A stretch of DNA of 8,959 nt from Actinomycetales bacterium (GTDB lineage Bacteria; Actinomycetota; Actinomycetes; Actinomycetales; Microbacteriaceae), in the NCBI GenBank assembly GCA_028868555.1, contig JAGWUG010000023.1:1-8959 (forward strand), given 5' to 3'. Position numbers and translations under genes: made by a program. This document shows positions 1 to 8,833 of the stretch, in pieces. The notes beneath the pieces were generated by a model. That model was not told the origin of the DNA. It saw nothing but the letters and a program-made list of their open reading frames with translations, and ran no database searches. Position 1 is the stretch's first letter, and each line of letters begins with the position of its first letter.

Positions 1-107
1 CCTGGCAGTGTGAAGCAGTGGCGGCCGATTTTGTGCAGGCTCTAACTGACGCTGCGGCTGCAAAGAATGCGGCTGAAACAAACGCGACAGCTACTGAAGA
101 AGCCTAG
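1..107 (+). CDS. C-terminal tail of probable HRDC-domain ribonuclease D (partial)
   Basis: An open plus-strand frame (first full codon at position 3) encodes 34 residues, beginning [14 protein letters not shown] and ending in an Ala/Thr/Glu-rich tail before TAG. The W-Q-x-E-x-V pattern followed by an amphipathic helix resembles the extreme C-terminus of actinobacterial RNase D-like 3'-5' exonucleases with an HRDC domain. In other actinobacteria (for example Rv2681 beside dxs1 in Mycobacterium tuberculosis) this gene converges on dxs, which matches the arrangement here. Its TAG overlaps the dxs TAG through a shared CTAG. No catalytic DEDD residues lie in the window, so the assignment rests on the tail and on synteny. 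Confidence that the frame is coding is good; the identity is moderate. Confidence 0.6.
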   Translation, partial: WQCEAVAADFVQALTDAAAAKNAAETNATATEEA

Positions 108-2047
108 ATCTCTATCTGATTGCCCGCGCGATTCGCGGAGGCATCTTCCTCGAGTGGACGGGCGTGAGGAACACGAGCGCCCAAAACCTGCGCCACGATG
201 TCGCGGGCGATTGCTTGAGCGGTTAAACCAACCCGTTCCATAATCTGACCGCGCGAAGCGTGCTCTAGGAATTCATCTGGAAGACCGATTTCGGTGAGGG
301 CAGTGTCGATTTGGGCGTCGCGGAGATCCTGACGAACGCGGGTTCCAATACCGCCAACCTTTACACCGTCTTCGATGGATACGACCAATCGGTGATTGCG
401 CGACAGCTCCAGAACTGACTTGGGGACCGGTACCACCCAGCGAGGGTCAACGACGGTTGCCCCAATGCCCTGAGCGGCCAGCAACTTGGAAACCTCGAGA
501 GCGGTTGCAGCCATAGAACCGACCGCTACCAGCAGAACGTCCTTCGAAGCTGCCTCCGATAGAACGTCCACACCATCCGCAAGGCGGCGTACTGCGTTGA
601 TTGGAGCACCAACCGTACCCTTGCTGAAACGGAGCAGCGTGGGGCCGTCAGAGACCGCCACGGCCTCGTTTAGCTCCTCCCGAAGGCGTTCCGCGTCACG
701 CGGAGCCGCAATCTTGATGCCTGGCACAACCTGGAAGACCGCTAGATCCCACATGCCGTGGTGACTGGCGCCATCAGGACCGGTAACTCCGGCGCGATCG
801 AGAACGAAGGTAACTCCGGCCTTGTGAAGCGCGACGTCCATGAGCAGTTGGTCAAAGGCTCGGTTCATGAATGTGGCGTACACGGCTACCACCGGGTGCA
901 GGCCGCCAAATGACATACCGGCGGCGCTGGTAACCGCGTGCTGCTCGGCGATACCAACATCGAATACGCGAGCCGGATACTTCTTGGCGAAGGCGGCTAG
1001 ACCAACCGGGTGCAGCATGGCTGCGGTAATTCCAATGACATCTTCGCGCTTGTCGGCAATCTTGACGATCTCATCAGAGAAGGTACCGGTCCAGCTCGGA
1101 CCGCTCTTGTCCTCGAGTGACTCGCCAGTGGTCGGGTCAATCTGACCAACGGCGTGGAACTGGTCCTCGTCATTGAGCATGGCCGGGTCAAAGCCCTTGC
1201 CCTTCTGCGTAATGGCGTGAACGATTACGGGGTAACCGTAGTTCTTGGCCTGACGCAGAGCCGCTTCCATCGCCTTGATGTCGTGACCGTCAACCGGGCC
1301 GATGTACTTGATGTCCAAGTTCGGGAATAGTCCGCCAGGCGCGAAGGAAGCCAGCAGGCCTTTGCCCGCGCCGCGAGCAGCCGAATAGGTCAGACGACCC
1401 AACAGTCCGAATGACTCGAAGAACTGCTTGGAGGCGCGGTAGGCCTTGCGGTAAATGCTCTGAGTGCGAATTGCGTTCAGGTAGCGAGCAAAACCACCAA
1501 TGGTAGGAGCGTAAGAACGACCGTTGTCGTTGACCACAATCACTAGCTTGCGATCGTTGTCATCCGAGATGTTGTTCAGGGCCTCCCAGGTCATGCCGCC
1601 CGTCAGAGCGCCATCACCCACAAGCGCAACCACATAGCGGTCGGTCTGATTTGTGGCCTTGAATGCCTTAGCGATGCCGTCTGCCCAGCTCAGTGAAGAC
1701 GAGGCGTGGGATGACTCGACTACGTCGTGAACAGACTCGCTGCGCTGTGGATAGCCGGCCAGACCCTCGCGCTGACGAAGCTGACTGAAGTCCTTGCGCC
1801 CTGTGAGCATCTTGTGCACGTAGGACTGGTGGCCCGTGTCAAAGATGATGGGGTCGTTTGGCGAGTCGAAAACCCGATGGATGGCTACCGTGGCCTCAAC
1901 CACACCTAAGTTTGGCCCAAGGTGACCGCCAGTGCGAGCTACCTCGTGAACCAGAAATTGACGAATCTCCCCACAGAGCTGAACCAGCTCCTCACCTGAC
2001 AGACCATCTAGGTCTCTCGGGTTGGAAATGCGATCCAGAATACCCAT
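104..2047 (-). CDS. dxs: 1-deoxy-D-xylulose-5-phosphate synthase
   Basis: Dxs condenses pyruvate with glyceraldehyde 3-phosphate, using thiamine diphosphate and Mg2+, to make DXP. This is the first step of the MEP isoprenoid pathway, in the cytosol. The 647-residue length is normal. Visible motifs are GHLGPNLG (residue 41 on), TGHQSYVHK (71 on), the ThDP/Mg motif GDGALTGG to NN (144-159) with D145, NDN at 173-175, the substrate loop YIGPVDGHD (248 on), GIAEQHAVT (365 on) with the catalytic Glu at 368, and [10 protein letters not shown] with SHHG (417-431). The transketolase C-domain follows from about 500. The start is ATG and the N-terminus MGILDRI is typical. However, the 23 bp after the acnA stop contain no clear Shine-Dalgarno sequence, so translation may depend on coupling to acnA. 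It is the last gene of the minus-strand run, and its stop is shared with the converging gene. Confidence 0.97.
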   Translation of the reverse strand: MGILDRISNPRDLDGLSGEELVQLCGEIRQFLVHEVARTGGHLGPNLGVVEATVAIHRVFDSPNDPIIFDTGHQSYVHKMLTGRKDFSQLRQREGLAGYPQRSESVHDVVESSHASSSLSWADGIAKAFKATNQTDRYVVALVGDGALTGGMTWEALNNISDDNDRKLVIVVNDNGRSYAPTIGGFARYLNAIRTQSIYRKAYRASKQFFESFGLLGRLTYSAARGAGKGLLASFAPGGLFPNLDIKYIGPVDGHDIKAMEAALRQAKNYGYPVIVHAITQKGKGFDPAMLNDEDQFHAVGQIDPTTGESLEDKSGPSWTGTFSDEIVKIADKREDVIGITAAMLHPVGLAAFAKKYPARVFDVGIAEQHAVTSAAGMSFGGLHPVVAVYATFMNRAFDQLLMDVALHKAGVTFVLDRAGVTGPDGASHHGMWDLAVFQVVPGIKIAAPRDAERLREELNEAVAVSDGPTLLRFSKGTVGAPINAVRRLADGVDVLSEAASKDVLLVAVGSMAATALEVSKLLAAQGIGATVVDPRWVVPVPKSVLELSRNHRLVVSIEDGVKVGGIGTRVRQDLRDAQIDTALTEIGLPDEFLEHASRGQIMERVGLTAQAIARDIVAQVLGARVPHARPLEEDASANRAGNQIEI

Positions 2048-2070
2048 GGGGAGATTCGCTAACTTTTGAA

Positions 2071-4749
<2,679 letters not shown>

Positions 4750-4756
4750 GCGTCCA

Positions 4757-4761
4757 CTCCT
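4757..4761 (-). promoter_or_regulatory. Ribosome binding site of acnA (decides TTG start)
   Basis: On the minus strand AGGAG lies 7 nt before the TTG at 4749-4747. This supports the non-ATG start, which also matches the family's conserved N-terminus. Confidence 0.75.
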
Positions 4762-4783
4762 AATCTTGCGGCGACTAACTGTT

Positions 4784-4793
4784 AAAAAATACC
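4784..4793 (-). promoter_or_regulatory. Possible internal promoter (-10-like) for acnA
   Basis: The 46-bp spacer between DUF3159 and acnA contains the minus-strand block GGTATTTTTTAA. Its TATTTT (4791-4786) could act as a -10 element, placing transcription start near 4779 and leaving a leader of about 30 nt with a good ribosome binding site. I found no convincing -35. The T run lacks an adjacent GC-rich stem, so it is not a clear terminator. This is inference from base composition only. Confidence 0.28.
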
Positions 4794-4795
4794 AC

Positions 4796-5494
4796 CTAGG
4801 GCTTAGCCAGAATGACGCTTCTAGAGGCTAGCCAGGTGAACCAAATGCAAAGCGCGTACACCGGAGTGCCAAGGATCAACTTGGCGATACCCAGAGCCTG
4901 CACATTGCCGGCGAAAAACAGAGGGAGCTCCACAGCGAGGCGAAGCCCAAACAAACCAACCCAGAGACCGGTGACGAGGTCGAAGCGAGTCATTAGGGAG
5001 CGATTCTTCCGCCAGCCTAGGCCCCAGCCTTTGAAGAAGCCCACCAACATTCCAATGAGCGGAAAACGGATGAGGATTGATAGCAGTAGGACTGACCCGT
5101 AGCTGGCGTTGGTAATAAATCCAGGAATGTAATAGTCCTTGGCGCCACCTGGCGTGGCCAAAGCTAACCAAGCAGAAATGGCGGTGAGCAGCGCACCCGC
5201 GATTGCCTGAGTCACTGGCTTACGTTGCACGAGCTGTTTGACTATCGAAATCAACGAAAGACTTCCAGCAACCGACACAGCAAGAACCGTGTTCTGCCAA
5301 ATCGAAAAGATAATCAGGAATGCAGTTGGCGGCACAGCCGACTCAATGATTCCAGTCCAGCCACCGAGACTGGCTAGGAGCGATTTTGCATCGAAGACAG
5401 CGCGGTCACCCTCGATCCGGATTCCTAGTCGCGCAGCGGCAGCATCGGCGAATTTTGTGTCCTGCGGCTGGCCGCCTGCCGGCTCTTCAATCAC
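4796..5494 (-). CDS. DUF3159 family membrane protein
   Basis: This 232-residue polytopic membrane protein belongs to the actinobacterial DUF3159 family, whose function is unknown. A soluble N-terminus of about 40 residues leads into the family signature [16 protein letters not shown] (44-59). About six hydrophobic segments follow (roughly 54-66, 68-86, 97-115, 130-152, 174-195 and 203-224). The cytoplasmic-looking loop [12 protein letters not shown] (153-164), rich in Gly, Trp and basic residues, is also characteristic. The start is GTG and overlaps the DUF3710 stop as GTGA (5494-5491), a classic translational-coupling junction. In many actinobacteria an OB-fold gene separates DUF3710 from DUF3159, and trkA-type potassium-uptake genes follow DUF3159. 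Neither is present here, and acnA follows directly. The family call is firm; no substrate or role can be read from the sequence. Confidence 0.88.
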   Translation of the reverse strand: MIEEPAGGQPQDTKFADAAAARLGIRIEGDRAVFDAKSLLASLGGWTGIIESAVPPTAFLIIFSIWQNTVLAVSVAGSLSLISIVKQLVQRKPVTQAIAGALLTAISAWLALATPGGAKDYYIPGFITNASYGSVLLLSILIRFPLIGMLVGFFKGWGLGWRKNRSLMTRFDLVTGLWVGLFGLRLAVELPLFFAGNVQALGIAKLILGTPVYALCIWFTWLASRSVILAKP

Positions 5495-6096
5495 TGGCTG
5501 AATCCCCCAAGCAGCCGGGGAGGAGCAACTACGCCCTCCGGGAACTCCAGCGGCAAAAGGTCACGCGGTGGAAGCGGTTCTGATCCACGGTCGACCACAA
5601 CCGACCTGAAAATGGTCTCAATCTGGCTTGCGGAGGCAGGGTCGTTGATTGCGGCGCCGCTGACCATTCCTCTGAGGAACCAGCGAGGCCCATCCACACC
5701 GATAAAGCGGGAGTAGCGCCTTGGACCACTTGGGTCATCACTCGGCAGCTGAGCTACTAGCTCCGGTCCAAAAGAACCGATGCGCTCTTCTACGATGCTG
5801 CCCTGAGCTCGAATGCTTTGGAAAAGCTGGCCGCGAATCTCATTCCAGAGACCCTCGGTCTTCGGCGCAGCAAAAGCCTGCAGTTGAAGCGATGAGTGGT
5901 TTAGGTGGATAGAAATAGCGAGAACGCGCTGGGTGTTCTCCTCCACCTCGAGTCGGATGTCCATGCCCTCGACAGGAATGAGTTTGATTGAGCCGAAAGA
6001 GGCGTGGCCATCCAGCGAAGCGACCTCGGAAGCGTCGAATGGCCCGGCTACCGAGCGATTCATCGGTGCCGACTTTGTGGTGTTAATGTCTGACAA
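5491..6096 (-). CDS. DUF3710 family protein
   Basis: This soluble protein of 201 residues belongs to the actinobacterial DUF3710 family, whose biochemical function is not established. Family hallmarks are GPFDASEV (18-25), the LEVEENTQRVLA strand region (49-60), SSLQLQAFAAPK with EGLWNEIR (68-88), the central RFIGVDGPRWFLRGMVSG (130-147), IFRSVVVDRG (162-171) and a PPRDLLPL tail (176-183). There is no signal peptide or membrane segment. The start is TTG, chosen because a strong AGGGGAG lies just upstream; a possible ATG at codon 12 has no ribosome binding site and would cut the conserved N-terminus close. It lies 8 bp after dut and overlaps DUF3159 by 4 bp, so the three are probably co-translated. 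The dut-DUF3710 pairing is widely conserved in Actinobacteria, which hints at a linked role but does not show one. Confidence 0.9.
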   Translation of the reverse strand: MSDINTTKSAPMNRSVAGPFDASEVASLDGHASFGSIKLIPVEGMDIRLEVEENTQRVLAISIHLNHSSLQLQAFAAPKTEGLWNEIRGQLFQSIRAQGSIVEERIGSFGPELVAQLPSDDPSGPRRYSRFIGVDGPRWFLRGMVSGAAINDPASASQIETIFRSVVVDRGSEPLPPRDLLPLEFPEGVVAPPRLLGGFSQ

Positions 6097-6099
6097 GGT

Positions 6100-6106
6100 C
6101 TCCCCT
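6100..6106 (-). promoter_or_regulatory. Ribosome binding site of DUF3710, overlapping the dut stop
   Basis: Minus-strand TAGGGGAG (6107-6100) contains both the dut TAG and the purine-rich AGGGGAG that precedes the TTG start at 6096. A ribosome terminating on dut would sit on this site, which suggests coupled translation. It also decides the TTG start over the later ATG. Confidence 0.75.
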
Positions 6107-6542
6107 AGTTGGTACCGGTGGAGCCAAATCCCCCTGCGCCGCGGTGAGAATCCGGAAGAGTCTCCACCACAACGAAATTGGCAACTTCAAACTGCTGTAT
6201 GACCAGCTGTGCAATGCGGTCACCCTTTGCAACCACGAACTCGTTCTCCAAGTCGGTGTTGTGCAAAGTCACCGCGATCTCTCCTCGGTAACCAGCATCA
6301 ACGGTGCCCGGAGCGTTTAGCACAGTGATGCCGTGCTTGGCCGCGAGACCGGATCGAGGGTGCACCAGGGCAACATACCCTTCAGGGAGAGCAATGCTCA
6401 CGCCAGTCTTGAACATGCGTCGCCCACCCGGCGCGATGATGCCATCCTCGGCGGAGCGAAGGTCTGCCCCAGCATCGCCTGGATGGGCATAGGTAGGCAG
6501 GTATTCGGGTGCGGCTACGGTCAGAATCGGCAAACTAGTCAC
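6105..6542 (-). CDS. dut: Deoxyuridine 5'-triphosphate nucleotidohydrolase (dUTPase)
   Basis: Dut hydrolyses dUTP to dUMP and pyrophosphate, supplying the dTMP precursor and keeping uracil out of DNA. The 145-residue length is normal for the homotrimeric family. All five dUTPase motifs are present: PGDAGADLR (21-29), PRSGLA (62-67), the uracil-binding hairpin APGTVDAGYRGEI (77-89) with catalytic D82 and Y85, GDRIAQLVIQ (107-116), and the glycine-rich C-terminal arm RGAGGFGSTG (134-143). The enzyme should be active. The start is GTG; the only upstream purines (AAGG) end one base before it, too close to act as a normal ribosome binding site. With the divergent neighbour only 23 bp away, the transcript is leaderless or nearly so. 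It is the first gene of the five-gene minus-strand run. Confidence 0.96.
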   Translation of the reverse strand: MTSLPILTVAAPEYLPTYAHPGDAGADLRSAEDGIIAPGGRRMFKTGVSIALPEGYVALVHPRSGLAAKHGITVLNAPGTVDAGYRGEIAVTLHNTDLENEFVVAKGDRIAQLVIQQFEVANFVVVETLPDSHRGAGGFGSTGTN

Positions 6543-6565
6543 GCCTTAGAGCGTAATCTAAACAG
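6543..6565. promoter_or_regulatory. Compact divergent promoter between dut and DUF3093
   Basis: Only 23 bp separate two divergent GTG starts. On the plus strand TAATCT (6554-6559) fits a TAnnnT -10. It is followed by 6 nt and then GTG, the spacing expected for a leaderless mRNA. On the minus strand the same bases read TAGATT (6560-6555), ending 12 nt before the dut GTG. An alternative, TACGCT (6555-6550), lies 7 nt before that GTG, which would also be leaderless. The two -10 elements overlap within TAATCTA. No clear -35 element is visible on either side; any such element would lie inside the opposite coding sequence. Confidence 0.6.
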
Positions 6566-7042
6566 GTGGAAATTCAGCAAAGCAACTCCCTCAACTATCG
6601 CGAACGGGTCCTTCCAAGTGTCTGGTCGCTTTGGCCAGTCCTGCTGATTCTGCCGACCACTTGGCTCACTCTCCTGCCGTTCAATGCCCGCATCGGTGAA
6701 TTCACTGGCCTCCTGCTTGGTCTGCTCTTTAGCATCGGTGTCTTAGTCAGCATCTGGTTTGCGTCCCCGGTCATTGAGGTTGACGAGCGCGGCTTCGCGG
6801 TTGGTGATTCCCTGCTTCCACTTGACGTAATAACTGGCTATGAAGTGATCCCAGCGAACAGGGCCTTTGAAGAACGCGGCCACCTGCTTGACCCTTCGGC
6901 CTATGTGCGCTTCCAGCTATCGGTGAACACTCTCATAAAGCTTCAAATCACCGATGCCAATGACTCCACGCCTTATTGGCTGATTGCAACCAGAAACCCC
7001 CAGGCCATAGCCGACTCCCTCGTTGCGCTGAACCAGCAGTAG
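6566..7042 (+). CDS. DUF3093 family membrane protein
   Basis: This 158-residue protein belongs to the actinobacterial DUF3093 family, whose function is unknown. YRERVLPSVW (11-20) is the typical opening. Two membrane helices follow (about 19-38 and 46-66), then SPVIEVDERGF and a C-terminal beta-rich domain of about 90 residues ending in the family signature DSTPYWLIATRNP (133-145). The domain after two helices resembles a membrane-anchored PH-like fold, but that is inference. The start is GTG with no ribosome binding site and a -10-like element 6 nt away, so the mRNA is probably leaderless. It is divergent from dut, as in many actinobacteria, and converges with DUF4193. It ends TAG, 41 bp before the terminator hairpin. 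Confidence 0.88.
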   Translation: MEIQQSNSLNYRERVLPSVWSLWPVLLILPTTWLTLLPFNARIGEFTGLLLGLLFSIGVLVSIWFASPVIEVDERGFAVGDSLLPLDVITGYEVIPANRAFEERGHLLDPSAYVRFQLSVNTLIKLQITDANDSTPYWLIATRNPQAIADSLVALNQQ

Positions 7043-7083
7043 TTGTAAGAGACTCAGCTCGCTCTAATCTTCTGAATTCAGGC

Positions 7084-7109
7084 AAAAAAAGACCCGCCGA
7101 AGCGGGTCT
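7084..7109 (-). terminator. Intrinsic terminator with UUCG tetraloop
   Basis: The minus strand reads AGACCCGC-TTCG-GCGGGTCT and runs into TTTTTTT: an 8-bp GC-rich stem closed by the very stable C(UUCG)G tetraloop, then a U tract. It lies 18 bp beyond the DUF4193 stop and clearly terminates that gene. On the plus strand the hairpin (7090-7109) is followed by CTTCTC, a weaker U tract, so it may also slow readthrough from DUF3093. Confidence 0.93.
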
Positions 7110-7127
7110 CTTCTCAAAAAATCTTGG

Positions 7128-7406
7128 TTACATGGCACATTCGGTGCAGATGTTCTTCTTGCTGGACATCTGGGTGCGGTGCTTCACGATGAAACACTCC
7201 ATGCAGGTGAACTCGTCTTCCTGCTTCGGCACCACCACAACGTCGAGCTCTTCGTGCTCAACATCGGCACCAAGGAGGTTTACTCCGAGGTCGGCCTCGT
7301 CCATGTCGCTAGACGCATGAACCGGCGTCTGAGCACTGTCCTTGATCTCTTCCAGGGACGTAGTGTCATCGTCATTCTTGCGCGGTGCATCGTAGTCAGT
7401 TGCCAC
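7128..7406 (-). CDS. DUF4193 family small zinc-ribbon protein
   Basis: This 92-residue protein belongs to the actinobacterial DUF4193 family, whose function is not established. The MATDYDAPRK opening is family-typical. A long acidic and probably disordered stretch follows (about 11-65), then a compact C-terminal zinc-binding module with C68-x2-C71 and C87-x2-C90. The module contains the conserved EFTCMECF and ends ICTECAM. Two CxxC knuckles 15 residues apart suggest one structural Zn2+. Such small acidic zinc-ribbon proteins may contact RNA polymerase or nucleic acid, but nothing here demonstrates it. The start is GTG, with GAGAGG 9 nt upstream on the minus strand (7421-7416). It ends TAA before a strong terminator, so it is probably a monocistronic gene. 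It is divergent from sepH. Confidence 0.9.
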   Translation of the reverse strand: MATDYDAPRKNDDDTTSLEEIKDSAQTPVHASSDMDEADLGVNLLGADVEHEELDVVVVPKQEDEFTCMECFIVKHRTQMSSKKNICTECAM

Positions 7407-7520
7407 TACCGATTACCTCTCGTCGTTGTTTCTAAGCGTGCATAGTCTGCAACAGAGTATGCCAAAACGCAACGATGAACACGCCGAAACCGAGAATAAA
7501 ACAGGTATTTCGCAAACACG

Positions 7521-7579
7521 CCCCTGCATTGGGGGCCAAAAGCCCGGTTTTAGGCGGGTGCGGTGGCAAACTTTTGCCA
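7521..7579 (+). promoter_or_regulatory. Structured 5' leader of sepH (overlapping hairpins)
   Basis: Short inverted repeats follow one another: CCCC/GGGG (7521-7524 with 7531-7534), GGGC/GCCC (7533-7536 with 7542-7545), CCCG/CGGG (7543-7546 with 7555-7558) and TGGCAAA/TTTGCCA (7564-7570 with 7573-7579). The second stem shares bases with the first and third, so it excludes both. The last lies just before the sepH ribosome binding site, and its two 7-bp arms separated by 2 bp could also be a protein operator. I recognise no known riboswitch class. The repeats are seen directly; a regulatory role is inference. Confidence 0.35.
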
Positions 7580-7580
7580 A

Positions 7581-7586
7581 GAAAGG
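7581..7586 (+). promoter_or_regulatory. Ribosome binding site of sepH (decides start)
   Basis: GAAAGG, continuing into AGGTGG, lies 8 nt before ATG 7595. This supports that codon as the start rather than the upstream in-frame ATG at 7475. Confidence 0.75.
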
Positions 7587-7594
7587 TGGCGCAC

Positions 7595-8830
7595 ATGGCC
7601 GATCTCAGACTCGATAGCACCGATGGTGAATATCTGGTGCTCAGTGGTGTCGATGGTGAAACCCATCGCCTGCTGATTGACGAAACACTCCGCAAGGCAG
7701 TCCGCCGCGAGGTTTTCTCCAGCACCGATGCAGAAACGCTTTCGCCGCGCGAAATCCAGCTAGAAATCCGAGCTGGAGTGTCGATCGATGATCTGGTCGC
7801 AAAAACTGGAGCCAGCCTCGAATACATCGAGAAGTTTGCAGCACCTGTTCTAGACGAACTCGCCCACGTGGTTCGCCGTGCTCTATCGGTGCGCATCACC
7901 ATGGCGGGCGACCGCTACTCGGAAACCACGCAGGCCGAGTTTGGCGACGTAATCGCTAACCGCCTAGCCTCGCAGGGCGTTGTGAACCAGCAGTGGACCG
8001 CCCGCAAGAGCGACAATGGCGGCTGGCAGCTCAACTGCAGCTTCGGCGAATCACACGCCACTTGGGCCTTTGACCCACGCAAGCTGACACTCTCCCCTGA
8101 GAACGAGACCGCAGTCTCGCTCTCTACCCAGCAGAGCCTCACCGATGCCCCTATCCCGCGCCTGCGCCCGGTCGTTGTGACCGGTGGCGTGGAGGCAGCA
8201 AAGCCGGCGGTAGCGCCTGCAGTAGTCAGCGAACCGGAGCCTGAGGCTGAGCAGGTCTTTGAGCTTGAGGTAGTGGCCGATCCTGAACCTGAGTTCACTC
8301 CTGAACCCGAGTTCCTGCTTGTGCCAGACGAAGAGCCTGAGCCAGACTTCCCAGATGACCACATTGCCCCGGTAACCAGCATCACCGCCGATCTGGGTAA
8401 GACGGTTGACTTCGACGGTGTGGTTGAGTTCGGGCGCGAGTCCGCTGCTGCTCCGGCTTCAGCCGGAACCGATGACCTGACAAATACCGCAGACCTTCTC
8501 GACGCCCTGCGCCGCCGCCGCATCGAACGCGAACGCGATGTCCTGAGCACTGCAACGGGAATGATTGACATCATTCCGCAGGCTGAAGAAGAGCCGGTAC
8601 CCGCTGCACCGGCGGTAACGTCAGGATTCGTTCCAACTTTTGCTGCGCCTCTGGCATCGGAGCCTGAAGAGCTAGCAGTAGACGCCGCCTCTGACTTCGA
8701 TGGCATAGACGAACCAGCGCCAGACACCGCCGCGGTTGACATCGTAGAGGCAGAAAAGCCTAAGAAGCCGGGCCGTCAGAGCATGCCGAGTTGGGACGAA
8801 ATCGTCTTCAACACCCGCAGCGACGACTAA
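7595..8830 (+). CDS. sepH: Cell division protein SepH (DUF3071)
   Basis: SepH is an actinobacterial protein that binds FtsZ and stimulates its assembly at the division septum (shown in Streptomyces and mycobacteria). This copy has 411 residues. The conserved N-terminal DUF3071 domain covers about 1-165: it opens MADLRLDSTDGEYLVL, then has a helix-turn-helix-like segment at LSPREIQLEIRAGVSIDDLV (49-68) and the aromatic strand region GGWQLNCSFGESHATWAFDP (142-161). A long low-complexity linker follows, rich in Glu, Pro, Ala and Val with EPEP-type repeats (about 200-255). An island, ADLLDALRRRRIERERD (299-315), interrupts it. The conserved C-terminal signature GRQSMPSWDEIVF (393-405) ends the protein. 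The start at ATG 7595 follows a good ribosome binding site and matches the family N-terminus, so a 40-residue upstream extension is rejected. It ends TAA, 3 bp from the converging phosphatase-like gene, with no terminator between. Confidence 0.93.
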   Translation: MADLRLDSTDGEYLVLSGVDGETHRLLIDETLRKAVRREVFSSTDAETLSPREIQLEIRAGVSIDDLVAKTGASLEYIEKFAAPVLDELAHVVRRALSVRITMAGDRYSETTQAEFGDVIANRLASQGVVNQQWTARKSDNGGWQLNCSFGESHATWAFDPRKLTLSPENETAVSLSTQQSLTDAPIPRLRPVVVTGGVEAAKPAVAPAVVSEPEPEAEQVFELEVVADPEPEFTPEPEFLLVPDEEPEPDFPDDHIAPVTSITADLGKTVDFDGVVEFGRESAAAPASAGTDDLTNTADLLDALRRRRIERERDVLSTATGMIDIIPQAEEEPVPAAPAVTSGFVPTFAAPLASEPEELAVDAASDFDGIDEPAPDTAAVDIVEAEKPKKPGRQSMPSWDEIVFNTRSDD

Positions 8831-8833
8831 AAG

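Larger units (their letters stand above)
7407..7594. other. Divergent intergenic region between DUF4193 and sepH
   Basis: This is the longest non-coding stretch in the window. It must hold promoters for both flanking genes. On the minus strand TGGCATACT (about 7464-7456) could be an extended -10 for DUF4193, giving a leader of roughly 40 nt. On the plus strand the AT-rich GAGAATAAAAC (7491-7501) is the best -10-like block for sepH. Neither has a convincing -35. The sepH-proximal part from about 7521 contains several inverted repeats, described separately. An in-frame extension of sepH to an ATG at 7475 runs through this region but lacks support. Confidence 0.5.

Noticed and set aside
4784..4800. 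The T run after the DUF3159 stop as an intrinsic terminator
   Set aside because: No GC-rich hairpin precedes the run on the minus strand, and the CCTAGG palindrome alone is too short.
6061..6063. ATG at codon 12 as the DUF3710 start
   Set aside because: No ribosome binding site precedes it, while TTG 6096 has a strong one that overlaps the dut stop.
7475..7594. A 40-residue N-terminal extension of SepH from ATG 7475
   Set aside because: ATG 7595 has a good ribosome binding site and the family N-terminus MADLRLDS. The extension is basic and glycine-rich, and covers the inverted repeats of the leader.
8210..8345. GAGCCTGA-like repeats in sepH as a DNA repeat array
   Set aside because: They encode degenerate Glu-Pro units of the disordered linker, are irregular in spacing, and are explained by protein composition.
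7915..8742. A 275-codon minus-strand frame opposite sepH
   Set aside because: Its Ser/Ala/Gly/Thr-rich translation is the usual reverse-frame image of the Glu/Pro/Asp linker of SepH, with no start signals.
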